Below, piece by piece: positions 10,705-18,159 of a stretch of 57,296 nt of DNA. Source of the DNA: Clostridium_AQ sp900552125 (lineage in GTDB: Bacteria; Bacillota_I; Bacilli_A; Erysipelotrichales; Erysipelotrichaceae); the NCBI GenBank assembly GCA_037892765.1, contig JBBKBW010000016.1; one strand, written 5' to 3'. The notes beneath the pieces are model-generated. The model saw only the letters and a list, made by a program, of their open reading frames with translations, had not been told where the DNA came from and did not search any database. The position numbers were made by a program, and so were the translations under genes. The number at the start of each line of letters is the position of its first letter. The first letter of the stretch is position 1.

Positions 10705-10731
10705 TAGTATATGAGCCTACATCAGATTTGT
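10705..10731 (-). promoter_or_regulatory. Possible sigma-K-type promoter of the giant gene
   Basis: Reading the minus strand, AC (10730-10731), a 16-base gap, then CATATACTA (10705-10713) fits the mother-cell sigma-K pattern AC-N16/17-CATAnnnTA. It lies about 45 bases before the start codon. No convincing housekeeping promoter is seen in the same interval. The match is short, so this is suggestive only. Confidence 0.35.
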
Positions 10732-10762
10732 TCTACAAGAAAAGAAAGAATGTTTACCAATA

Positions 10763-10790
10763 CAAAAAAACCGTTAATTTAATAACGGTT
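10763..10790 (-). terminator. Terminator of the membrane-protein operon
   Basis: The 8-bp stem AACCGTTA/TAACGGTT (arms 10783-10790 and 10769-10776) is followed by seven T residues on the minus strand. The stop codon of the 44-residue gene lies inside the stem, and the hairpin separates that operon from the giant gene. Confidence 0.85.
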
Positions 10791-10908
10791 CTAAACGAAT
10801 CATCATATAAGGCTCCCCCTCTTTGCGTACCATGTGAATTCGCATAATAATATACGTATTTTCACTATGAAGCGTAAGAATCATTGGGCTTTGATATTCA
10901 ATATACAT
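10774..10908 (-). CDS. Small 44-residue protein, unknown function
   Basis: A short reading frame of 44 residues with an AAGGTGAT Shine-Dalgarno properly spaced before ATG 10908. Its stop codon is embedded in the operon terminator, as is common for a true last gene. It begins MYIEYQSPMILTLHSENTYI and continues with alternating hydrophobic and charged residues, suggesting a small beta-strand protein with no membrane helix. It starts 35 bases after the stop of the upstream six-helix membrane protein, so it is probably the third gene of that transcript. I do not recognise a family. Confidence 0.6.
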   Translation of the reverse strand: MYIEYQSPMILTLHSENTYIIMRIHMVRKEGEPYMMIRLEPLLN

Positions 10909-10943
10909 TTGATCACCTTACTTTATTATATGAATTTTACTTC

Positions 10944-11750
10944 TTATACGTGAACATCATCATCAAAAATACAAACCATGAACATATAATAATAAATTAA
11001 GATAAAACTCATCACCAACCCATAACAAAGTGCAAGAATAAAAGGTGCGATCAGCTGACTATTCCCAGAAAGAGAAAGTCCTAATTCTAAAGCATCAGTC
11101 AAAGGGTTACTGCGTACCATGATATCCATAACAGCAGTGCTTGGTGAGAAGAGATATCCATATTGAAAAAATGCTTCCATGGCAAAGTTATAAATAACTG
11201 CGACTAACAGCAGTACCAGCATACTGTAGAAAACAGAACGATAATGATGAATAATTTTCATCACTGCATCTTTTAAAATCACAAGGGGATTTCTAGCTCC
11301 ATCATAAATCGCAAAACATGCGAATACCTGTACAGGAATATAAAACATCATTAGGATCAGCATAATAGGAGTCATCACAACATTTGCCTGCTTCATACCC
11401 ATCATCATAAACTGAAAAGATAGAAAGCTGCTACCTGCCAATAAAATAAATAATATCGTCTGTACTCCAAAGATTGGAATTAAATATTGTTTCATTTTTA
11501 GATCTGATGAATCTTTACGCTTGGTACGAATAAACTGAAACATTACGATCATGTACACATAAGCACTTATCATAATTAACAGGTAATGAAACACATACCA
11601 GGCTATACGATCTCCACTACGCCCTGCAAAATAGATAACTGTCTGATATAGTGAACAATATAGAAAACTTAATAATGCGAGCATTAAAAATAAACTCCAC
11701 TTGCTTTCTTTTATATGTGTATACGATAAAAATTCTTTCCATGTTTTCAT
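10944..11750 (-). CDS. Six-helix membrane protein, paralog of its upstream neighbour
   Basis: A 268-residue polytopic membrane protein with about six transmembrane helices and no recognisable catalytic motif. It shares a layout with the preceding gene: helix 1 after a short amphipathic start, helix 2 ending in V-x-F-Q-F-I-[RK] plus a basic loop, then four more helices. The two are therefore probably an ancient tandem duplication. I preferred ATG 11750 because AGGAGA sits 9 bases before it, whereas the upstream GTG directly abuts that Shine-Dalgarno. It follows the 254-residue gene by 17 bases. Function unknown; a transporter or membrane-organising role cannot be separated from sequence alone. 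Confidence 0.8.
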   Translation of the reverse strand: MKTWKEFLSYTHIKESKWSLFLMLALLSFLYCSLYQTVIYFAGRSGDRIAWYVFHYLLIMISAYVYMIVMFQFIRTKRKDSSDLKMKQYLIPIFGVQTILFILLAGSSFLSFQFMMMGMKQANVVMTPIMLILMMFYIPVQVFACFAIYDGARNPLVILKDAVMKIIHHYRSVFYSMLVLLLVAVIYNFAMEAFFQYGYLFSPSTAVMDIMVRSNPLTDALELGLSLSGNSQLIAPFILALCYGLVMSFILIYYYMFMVCIFDDDVHV

Positions 11751-11767
11751 AATATTCACTCTCCTAT

Positions 11768-12532
11768 CTATTTTACATCCTCATATATATCTGCTGTTAA
11801 TAGATATAGCGGCACTAACAAATAAAACTGTACAATATAGTATAAAATATAAATACCGATTACGCTTAATGTTGCCTGTGGGTAAACTATTATCTTTGAG
11901 AATACCTGTGTCATACTAGTAACACCACTACCTAGAAATGTCGGTATGATCACAATTAGAATGGCTAATTGTGCCAAAACAAACCATGCCATATAAAGTA
12001 AAGATCCTCTTAATAGGATTTTAATATGATCCTTCATCAGATAAAAGTTATCCGCAATTAAAACCTTAATACTTGTTTCATGATCATAAACACGATATGC
12101 AATCAATGAATTCCATAATATACATAGAATATTAATGATACTAACCGCAATATAAAACAATAACGGGAAAAAAGCTAAGAACGCACATAGTGTGGTTGTG
12201 ACCATTTGAATTGCACTTAATACAATACCTGAAATCAGTAAAGCCCCTATACTAGAAGCACTTAACTTCAAATCCTGTTTATGAAAGGTTTCATTTCTTA
12301 CACGTTTGATAAACTGGAATAATACTACATAATTTACCAATGAACAAAATAGGGAAAAAATAAAATCTACTAATACAAATAGCATAGAGCTTGAACCAAA
12401 TAGAAATTGAAGGCCATAAGAACATCCTGATATGATAATACTTGTGATAAAAAGTACCAAAAACAAGGACATTCGATGACCTTGCAGCTGTGACTGTATC
12501 TGTTCTTTATATTGAATATATGTTTTACTCAT
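11768..12532 (-). CDS. Six-helix membrane protein, first gene of a three-gene operon
   Basis: A 254-residue multi-pass membrane protein with about six hydrophobic segments, a short cytoplasmic N-terminus and a charged C-terminus. After helix 2 it carries the VLFQFIKRVR segment that matches the equivalent loop of the downstream paralog. No enzyme or transporter signature is visible. AGAGGAAA lies before the ATG. A housekeeping-type promoter lies upstream, and the transcript probably continues through the paralog and the 44-residue gene to the terminator at 10763-10790. The family is not recognised. Confidence 0.8.
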   Translation of the reverse strand: MSKTYIQYKEQIQSQLQGHRMSLFLVLFITSIIISGCSYGLQFLFGSSSMLFVLVDFIFSLFCSLVNYVVLFQFIKRVRNETFHKQDLKLSASSIGALLISGIVLSAIQMVTTTLCAFLAFFPLLFYIAVSIINILCILWNSLIAYRVYDHETSIKVLIADNFYLMKDHIKILLRGSLLYMAWFVLAQLAILIVIIPTFLGSGVTSMTQVFSKIIVYPQATLSVIGIYILYYIVQFYLLVPLYLLTADIYEDVK

Positions 12533-12561
12533 AGTGTTTCCTCTCTTATCTTATAGGGAAT

Positions 12562-12590
12562 ATTATAGAAAAAAGTGATAGAAAAAGCAA
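12562..12590 (-). promoter_or_regulatory. Housekeeping promoter of the membrane-protein operon
   Basis: On the minus strand TTGCTT (12585-12590), a 17-base spacer and TATAAT (12562-12567) lie 30 bases before the ATG of the 254-residue gene. Confidence 0.65.
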
Positions 12591-12594
12591 CACA

Positions 12595-13056
12595 CTACAA
12601 TGCATGCTGCTTATTTGTCGATGATTCTTGAGAAAAAGGTGCATATTTCGCAAAGTATTTCTTCACTTTCTTAGCCGATACGCATTTTAACGAGATACAT
12701 TGACGATTTCGTAATTCAATATTTAAAACATCTAAATCAAAACGACTACTCACAATGTTCCATGAAGTGATATCTTCCCAAAATAGAATAAAACATTCTT
12801 CATTCCCATTATTAAGATAAAACACTGCATAGTCTTCATAAAATTCAACCAATGTAACATTTTTGATAAACAACAGACAGTATAGGAATAAGAAACTAAT
12901 AACAATGCCTATTAAATAAAAACTTGTGAATAAAAGCATGATTCCTACTAATAAGAAAACAATTAAAACCAAATATGGCTTCGCATTGATTTTGTCAATC
13001 TTTTTACTGCCGGTGGGTAAATTTCTGATTTTTAGTACCTTACTTTTTACATTCAC
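12595..13056 (-). CDS. Two-helix membrane protein with a cytoplasmic C-terminal domain
   Basis: A 153-residue protein. A basic N-terminal stretch of about 27 residues is followed by two closely spaced helices (about residues 28-65). A soluble domain of about 85 residues follows, with alternating strands and an F-W-E-D-I turn, resembling the bacterial PH-like domains often fused to two helices. That resemblance is an impression, not a match. The nearest Shine-Dalgarno (AAGGTG) is unusually far from ATG 13056. It is transcribed towards the six-helix operon but ends inside that operon's promoter region, so it may be separate. Function unknown. Confidence 0.7.
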   Translation of the reverse strand: MNVKSKVLKIRNLPTGSKKIDKINAKPYLVLIVFLLVGIMLLFTSFYLIGIVISFLFLYCLLFIKNVTLVEFYEDYAVFYLNNGNEECFILFWEDITSWNIVSSRFDLDVLNIELRNRQCISLKCVSAKKVKKYFAKYAPFSQESSTNKQHAL

Positions 13057-13204
13057 GCGTCCAACACCTTCTTACTAAATTCCATTATAAAGGAAATAAT
13101 CGGAATATCAATACAATCACATAATTCCACTTATTTCTTATATATATTTCGCACAATTCCATGTATAATAAATCTATAAGTCGCTTTAGAAAGGAAGTAT
13201 GTTT

Positions 13205-14080
13205 ATGATTGAAATTCTTTCAGATATCAATACATGGGGTGAAGGAACCTTGTTTAAATTCGGCTTCTTAGAAAGTATATTCTACATGCTGTTATTTCTT
13301 ATTCTCGCATTTATTTTATATCGTATCATACGTCGCTGGATCAGAAAAAAAGCATTCGCAAATACATTATTCATTATTAGAATTGTGAAAATATCATTAT
13401 CTGTAATTGCAGGCTATGGCTGTCTATCTTTATTAACACCATTTGATAGTGTCCTCAGTAAGATATGGGGAAGTGCCGGAATCATTGCCGTAGTTGTTGG
13501 TTTAGCTGCACAGGAATCCATGGGTAATTTTGTCAATGGATTATTAATATCAACATTCAAGCCTTTTAAAATCGGAGATTTAGTAAAAGTAGATAATGGA
13601 GAATATGAAGGATATGTTGTAGATATCTCATTACGAGATACAGTCATTCAGACATATGAAAACACAAAAATTATTATTCCTAACAGTACCATGAATAAGT
13701 CGGTATTAGAAAATGTCAGTGAAACAGATCAGACAAAAGGAAACTTTCTAACATTAGATATCTCCTATGAAAGTGATTTGGATTTAGCTATGCAGATCAT
13801 AAAGGAAGAAGTAGTAAAACATCCATCTTTCCTTGATCCACGAAGCGAAGAGGAAATCAAAAATAATGTAGAACCCGTTGTCGTCCGTTTAACATCCTTT
13901 AATGAATCCAGTATGACACTACGAACTACCATCTACTCACGCACCAATGCAGAGGGGTTTGCGATGTTATCAGACTTAAGAATTGCAATCAAAAAGCGAT
14001 TTGATAAAGAAGGTATAGAATTTCCTTATCCACATCGCACTATTACGTATAAAAATCCCGAAGAACGTATACAAAAATAA
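13205..14080 (+). CDS. MscS-family small-conductance mechanosensitive channel
   Basis: A 291-residue membrane channel that opens under membrane tension to release solutes during hypo-osmotic shock. Three N-terminal helices are visible. The third includes the pore-lining segment with GSAGIIAVVVGLAAQESMGN (about residues 90-110), typical of MscS, and is followed by the beta domain (F-K-I-G-D-L-V) and the cytoplasmic vestibule. I chose ATG 13205 because AAGGAAG (13191-13197) lies 7 bases before it; the earlier ATG at 13199 is too close. TATAAT is seen at 13164-13169. It is a single gene closed by a two-way terminator. Confidence 0.95.
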   Translation: MIEILSDINTWGEGTLFKFGFLESIFYMLLFLILAFILYRIIRRWIRKKAFANTLFIIRIVKISLSVIAGYGCLSLLTPFDSVLSKIWGSAGIIAVVVGLAAQESMGNFVNGLLISTFKPFKIGDLVKVDNGEYEGYVVDISLRDTVIQTYENTKIIIPNSTMNKSVLENVSETDQTKGNFLTLDISYESDLDLAMQIIKEEVVKHPSFLDPRSEEEIKNNVEPVVVRLTSFNESSMTLRTTIYSRTNAEGFAMLSDLRIAIKKRFDKEGIEFPYPHRTITYKNPEERIQK

Positions 14081-14116
14081 CAGTGATGAATCCTATTTTT
14101 CATCACTGTCTTTTTG
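14081..14116. terminator. Two-way terminator between mscS-like gene and helicase
   Basis: CAGTGATGAA and TTCATCACTG form a 10-bp stem with a short loop. T-rich sequence lies on the plus-strand side and A-rich sequence upstream, so it can serve the converging genes on both sides. Confidence 0.85.
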
Positions 14117-14120
14117 TCTA

Positions 14121-15833
14121 TTAGCTTCTTACCTTTTTAGTTTTTCTTACACTTTTTTCATGGTTTCGAGAACGTCCTCTTCTTCCCTGTGCTTCCTGTT
14201 TCGGTTTACGACTAGAACTTTTTGAAGAAGAGCGTGTATTTTTCTTACGTTTAGGCGCACTGTCAATTTCAACCATAACTTCTACACCACGAATATGACT
14301 ACGCTGCATACTGTTTAGGACAGAATCAACTTTTCCTGCCTCTACATCTACTAATGTAAATTCTTTACGGACATCAATACGACCTATTGCTTTACCGTTT
14401 AAGCCAGTTTCTTCAATGATTGCGGCAACGATATTACCAGGCTGTACCCCATCTTTTCTTCCTACACTGAATTTTAATGTAATGCAGTCAAATGCAGAAG
14501 CATAACGCTGCATATCTTCATCAGCTTCAATATCAATGATTTCATTTTTATAAGTCATAGAAATTAATGCCGAAATGATATTTTCTAACGCAATTCCTTC
14601 CGCCATCAATTCATTCGCAATTTCCATGCTTTCTTCAGTAATACCTTCATTACAAGCTTCTTTTACCTTTGTCACAAACGCATTGCGGTTTGCTTCCATC
14701 AATTGTTTGCTGGTTGGTAAAGCATGACGTGTAATGTTTGTTTTCGTATATCGAATGATATCACGAATACCGGCTCTTTGTTTACCACCACTGACTAATG
14801 TGATTGCTAAACCTTTCTTACCTGCACGACCTGTACGACCAACACGGTGTATGTAATATTCATTATCCTGTGGAATATCAAAATTAACTACTAGGTCAAT
14901 ATCATCCACATCAATACCACGTGCCGCAACATCTGTCGCAATTAAAATAGGATAATTCCCGCTACGGAACTGCTCCATTACACGTGAACGGAATTCCTGT
15001 TTCATATCTCCATGTAAAGAGATTGCCTTGATATCGTGTTTGTTCAGCTCATCGCATAATTCATCTACCATTTTCTTTGTATTACAGAAAATCATACATA
15101 AATCAGGATCATAATGATTCAGCAGTACACGTAAAGCATTTGCTTTTTTCCCGCGTGGTGCTTCATAGTAAATCTGTTCTACAGTATCAATCGTACGCTG
15201 TGCCGATTTGATTTCTACACGCACTGGATCTTTCTGGAATTGTTTTGTAATACGTAAGATTTCTTCTGGCCAAGTAGCTGAGAACAGAATCGTCTGATGT
15301 TCTTTATCTTTTGGCATCATGGATAATATCTCTTCGATATCTTCCTTAAAGCCCATATTCAGCATCTCATCTGCTTCATCAAGAATAATCATATTCATAT
15401 CGTTTAATTTCAAAGTACGACGATTTAAATGATCCATGATACGTCCTGGTGTACCAACAATGATACCGCATCCTCGTTTCAATAATTGAATCTGACGCTC
15501 GATTGGCTGACCACCATAAATAGGAACGATTTTTACTCCTTCTTTATATTTAGAGAATTTACGCAGTTCCATCGCAACCTGTGTAACTAACTCTCTTGTT
15601 GGACATATTATCAAAGCATTCGGATTTTTAGTTCCCGGATTTACCATCTCAATGGCTGGGATACCGAAAGCTGCCGTTTTACCTGTTCCTGTATTTGATC
15701 GACCCAACACATCTTTTCCCTCTAAAATCTTAGGAATAGCCTGTGATTGTATATCGGTAGCTTGTTCGTATCCTATTTCCTCAACAGCTTTTAATACCTC
15801 GCTGCTTAATTGTAATTCATTAAATTTTGTCAT
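14121..15833 (-). CDS. deaD: DEAD-box ATP-dependent RNA helicase (DeaD/DbpA type)
   Basis: A 570-residue RNA helicase that unwinds RNA duplexes, probably in ribosome assembly or mRNA turnover. The Q motif, motif I (TGTGKT), DEAD box (LDEADEML), SAT motif and motif VI (HRVGRTGRAGKKG) are all present in order across residues 1-370. A DbpA-like RNA-binding domain (about residues 450-525) follows; in relatives it recognises 23S rRNA. The final 45 residues form a very basic Arg/Lys/Ser tail. A promoter lies 50-80 bases upstream (15883-15911). CshA would be an alternative name, but the DbpA-like domain favours DeaD. Confidence 0.95.
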   Translation of the reverse strand: MTKFNELQLSSEVLKAVEEIGYEQATDIQSQAIPKILEGKDVLGRSNTGTGKTAAFGIPAIEMVNPGTKNPNALIICPTRELVTQVAMELRKFSKYKEGVKIVPIYGGQPIERQIQLLKRGCGIIVGTPGRIMDHLNRRTLKLNDMNMIILDEADEMLNMGFKEDIEEILSMMPKDKEHQTILFSATWPEEILRITKQFQKDPVRVEIKSAQRTIDTVEQIYYEAPRGKKANALRVLLNHYDPDLCMIFCNTKKMVDELCDELNKHDIKAISLHGDMKQEFRSRVMEQFRSGNYPILIATDVAARGIDVDDIDLVVNFDIPQDNEYYIHRVGRTGRAGKKGLAITLVSGGKQRAGIRDIIRYTKTNITRHALPTSKQLMEANRNAFVTKVKEACNEGITEESMEIANELMAEGIALENIISALISMTYKNEIIDIEADEDMQRYASAFDCITLKFSVGRKDGVQPGNIVAAIIEETGLNGKAIGRIDVRKEFTLVDVEAGKVDSVLNSMQRSHIRGVEVMVEIDSAPKRKKNTRSSSKSSSRKPKQEAQGRRGRSRNHEKSVRKTKKVRS

Positions 15834-15882
15834 TGTTACCTCTTTCCATCATTAGAAGTCTAAAACTTGTAATAACTTACTA

Positions 15883-15911
15883 AGTTTACCACACGAAACA
15901 TTATCCGTCAA
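15883..15911 (-). promoter_or_regulatory. Promoter of the DEAD-box helicase gene
   Basis: On the minus strand TTGACG (15906-15911), a 17-base spacer ending in TGG, then TAAACT (15883-15888). The leader is about 45 bases long. Confidence 0.6.
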
Positions 15912-16105
15912 TTTAAATTTACAAATCCTGCTTTTTTAGTATGTTTTTTGTATTTTTATAGTTTAAAGCAGATTAGATTTTGTATAAATTCAAAAAAATC
16001 ATTCCTTAAATCTATTAAATTAAGAACTTTTAAGAATATTCTATCCTTCTAGTATTACCTATATCATATATAGTTTGTATAATGAAAGTAGAAAGAGGTA
16101 AAATT

Positions 16106-16549
16106 ATGATAGAACATTTATACTTTGACAACGACAAGAAAATACTCTCAATAGACAATAATATTTTTCCATACCATACACTTTACTGTTATGAAATAGT
16201 AGAAAAATACAAAATTGTCTCAAAATACAATCCCTTAAAAATGATCTACCAATTTATATTTGCTCCCGCTCTTCCTACTCATGAAATCTTAGACGATTGC
16301 TATTCTAAATCAAATAGTACAATCTGTACTCAGCTATATATTAATATTTGGTTTAAAGATATAAAAGATCCAACGCACATCAACCTTCTACCTAATAATA
16401 AATCATGTAATACGAAAAAAAGAATATTCATCACTAACCATGACTTATTTCTAAATCTCAAAAACTCATTAGATAAAACATTTGAAATGTTATATGGAAG
16501 TGAATTTCAAAATATTCTATCAGAAAGACTTAATAATAGAAGACAATAA
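16106..16549 (+). CDS. Hypothetical protein with a possible PH-like fold
   Basis: A 147-residue soluble protein. ATG 16106 is favoured over ATG 16082 because AGAGG (16094-16098) is placed 7 bases before it. The middle reads I-F-P-Y-x-x-L-x-x-Y-E-I-V-E-K-Y, which recalls the short-strand start of PH-like domains of the DUF4428/DUF4429 kind, but I cannot confirm that. It is very A/T-rich and Asn/Lys-rich. It stands alone, closed by its own hairpin terminator, with nothing in the neighbourhood indicating a role. Confidence 0.65.
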   Translation: MIEHLYFDNDKKILSIDNNIFPYHTLYCYEIVEKYKIVSKYNPLKMIYQFIFAPALPTHEILDDCYSKSNSTICTQLYINIWFKDIKDPTHINLLPNNKSCNTKKRIFITNHDLFLNLKNSLDKTFEMLYGSEFQNILSERLNNRRQ

Positions 16550-16566
16550 TCATTTCATTACATAAA

Positions 16567-16608
16567 TAAGCCATCTTCTATATAAAAATAGGAGATGGCA
16601 TTTAATTT
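16567..16608 (+). terminator. Terminator after the hypothetical gene
   Basis: GCCATCTTCTAT and a complementary arm ending GAGATGGC form a stem around an A-rich loop, followed by a T-rich stretch. Confidence 0.65.
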
Positions 16609-16745
16609 TGTATTTTAAATAAATCATCTTATTGATATTTATAAGTTAAATAAAAAAATGATCTTTATAATTCGCAAATGATAACATTAAACTATATAAT
16701 TACAAAGCCCTTTTTTATAACAGATAAGCTATTTTTTGTTTTAAA

Positions 16746-16809
16746 TGTAAAAAGATATTGACATTTTACACCAAAAAACATACGATAATAATATAAAGAG
16801 TGTTTTACA
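16746..16809 (+). promoter_or_regulatory. Promoter with repeated TTTTACA operator half-sites
   Basis: TTGACA (16758-16763), a 17-base spacer and TACGAT (16781-16786) form a strong promoter. TGTAAAA (16746-16752) and TTTTACA (16764-16770) make an inverted repeat straddling the -35, and a third TTTTACA lies at 16803-16809 before the first gene. The downstream operon encodes an XRE regulator, so autoregulation is the natural inference. Confidence 0.6.
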
Positions 16810-16829
16810 TTATTGAAGGAGGAGTTATC

Positions 16830-17129
16830 ATGAAAAAAATGGATGAAATGGAATTATATCATACTTTACAGTCTATACGAATTGTATACTTTTTCTCAAT
16901 TATATTTGAACTTACTTGTTGGATTTCAAAATGTGTTTTAGCAAAAACAATCATTTTCACAGATATGTTTTTCCTTATTATGTTCCAGTTTATCATTTTG
17001 ACAATTGGACAACTTTACTTCAAAACAAGGGTAGATGATCCTCAAGGAAAAAATGGAATTATGTTATTTATTTCTATTTCAATAATAACCTTAATAATCG
17101 GCCTTTTAGTTACATATTTTGGTGGATAG
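16830..17129 (+). CDS. Small three-helix membrane protein paired with an XRE regulator
   Basis: A 99-residue protein with about three transmembrane segments (residues 15-37, 42-62 and 76-97). AGGAGG sits just before ATG 16830, which rules out the longer upstream start. The stop codon is separated by a single base from the start of the XRE regulator, so translation is coupled. Many Bacillota carry such two-gene units of a small integral membrane protein and a Cro-like regulator. The membrane partner has no established biochemical role, and I cannot say more from the sequence. Confidence 0.75.
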   Translation: MKKMDEMELYHTLQSIRIVYFFSIIFELTCWISKCVLAKTIIFTDMFFLIMFQFIILTIGQLYFKTRVDDPQGKNGIMLFISISIITLIIGLLVTYFGG

Positions 17130-17130
17130 A

Positions 17131-17325
17131 ATGAAAAACTGTATTAAAGATTTACGTAAACAAAAGGGATTACGACAAGAAGATATGGCTAATTTGCTTT
17201 CCGTAACTCGACAGACTATTAATGCAATTGAAAACAATAAGTATAATCCAACACTCGAACTAGCAATGAAAATTGCTAAATTACTGAATCGGCCTGTAGA
17301 AGAAATATTCTATTTAGATAATTAA
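17131..17325 (+). CDS. XRE/Cro-like small DNA-binding regulator
   Basis: A 64-residue protein that is almost entirely one helix-turn-helix domain: I-x-x-L-R-x-x-K-G-L-R-Q-E-D-M-A, then V-T-R-Q-T-I-N-A-I-E-N, ending P-V-E-E-I-F. This is the compact form typical of YgzD-like transcriptional regulators. GGTGG (17121-17125) lies 5 bases before ATG 17131, within the end of the preceding gene. It probably binds the repeated TTTTACA sites over the promoter of its own operon. Confidence 0.9.
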   Translation: MKNCIKDLRKQKGLRQEDMANLLSVTRQTINAIENNKYNPTLELAMKIAKLLNRPVEEIFYLDN

Positions 17326-17368
17326 ACATATTATTTCTAAATAATATAAAACTGGAGATTTTTCAATC

Positions 17369-18109
17369 ATGAGCAAGCAAAACATTTATGATAATGAGAT
17401 TTTTTTCGAACAATATAAAAACATTAGAAAACACGAAGCAAATGCTAATAATTTATTCGAAAAGCCTGCTTTGTTTTCCTTATTACCTGATTTACATGGG
17501 AAAACAATCCTTGATTTAGGTTGTGGCTACGGTGAACATTGCATGCATTATGTAAAGAATGGTGCTACTCAAGTCGTAGGAATCGATATTTCTGAGAAAA
17601 TGCTTGAAGTCGCAAGAACAGAATATGCTCATCCAAATATCACCTATATTCATATGCCTATGGAAGATATCTTAAAGATAGGTGGAAAATACGATATTAT
17701 CGTTAGTTCTCTAGCTATTCATTATGTAAAAGATTTTAAAGCATTAGTACAAAACGTTTATGAACTATTAAATGATAACGGGATATTTATTTTTTCTCAG
17801 GAAAATCCAATAAACACATGCTTTTCAACAGGTAATCGATGGACAAAAGATGAAAAAGGAAATAAGCTTTATGCCAATCTTTCTAATTATGGAATAGAAG
17901 GTGAACGCAAATCCACATGGTTTGTGGATGGTGTTGAAAAATATCATCGAACCTTTTCAACTATTATCAACACTTTGACAGAAACAGGATTTAGTATTGT
18001 AAAAATGTTAGAACCATTACCAACAGAAGAAATATTAAAACAATATCCTGAATACAAAGATCTATATCACAGACCTGACTTTCTCTTATTGAAACTGAAA
18101 AAGAATTAA
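17369..18109 (+). CDS. Class I SAM-dependent methyltransferase
   Basis: A 246-residue cytoplasmic methyltransferase. Motif I (ILDLGCGYGEH, about residues 47-57), the acidic loop (VVGIDIS) and motif IV (IIVSSLAIHYV) place it in the Methyltransf_11/25 group. The substrate is not evident; the closest general type acts on small molecules. The ATG is preceded by GGAGA. It lies 43 bases after the XRE regulator and may share that transcript, since no terminator intervenes. The strong two-way terminator at 18117-18156 closes it. Confidence 0.9.
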   Translation: MSKQNIYDNEIFFEQYKNIRKHEANANNLFEKPALFSLLPDLHGKTILDLGCGYGEHCMHYVKNGATQVVGIDISEKMLEVARTEYAHPNITYIHMPMEDILKIGGKYDIIVSSLAIHYVKDFKALVQNVYELLNDNGIFIFSQENPINTCFSTGNRWTKDEKGNKLYANLSNYGIEGERKSTWFVDGVEKYHRTFSTIINTLTETGFSIVKMLEPLPTEEILKQYPEYKDLYHRPDFLLLKLKKN

Positions 18110-18116
18110 AATACAT

Positions 18117-18156
18117 ATAAAAAGCATAGACTCTCAAATTGAAGCTATGCTTTTTA
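18117..18156. terminator. Two-way terminator between methyltransferase and sugar ABC operon
   Basis: AAAGCATAG (18121-18129) and CTATGC plus a T-run (18145-18155) form a stem flanked by A-rich and T-rich runs. It can end both converging transcripts. Confidence 0.85.
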
Positions 18157-18159
18157 CTA

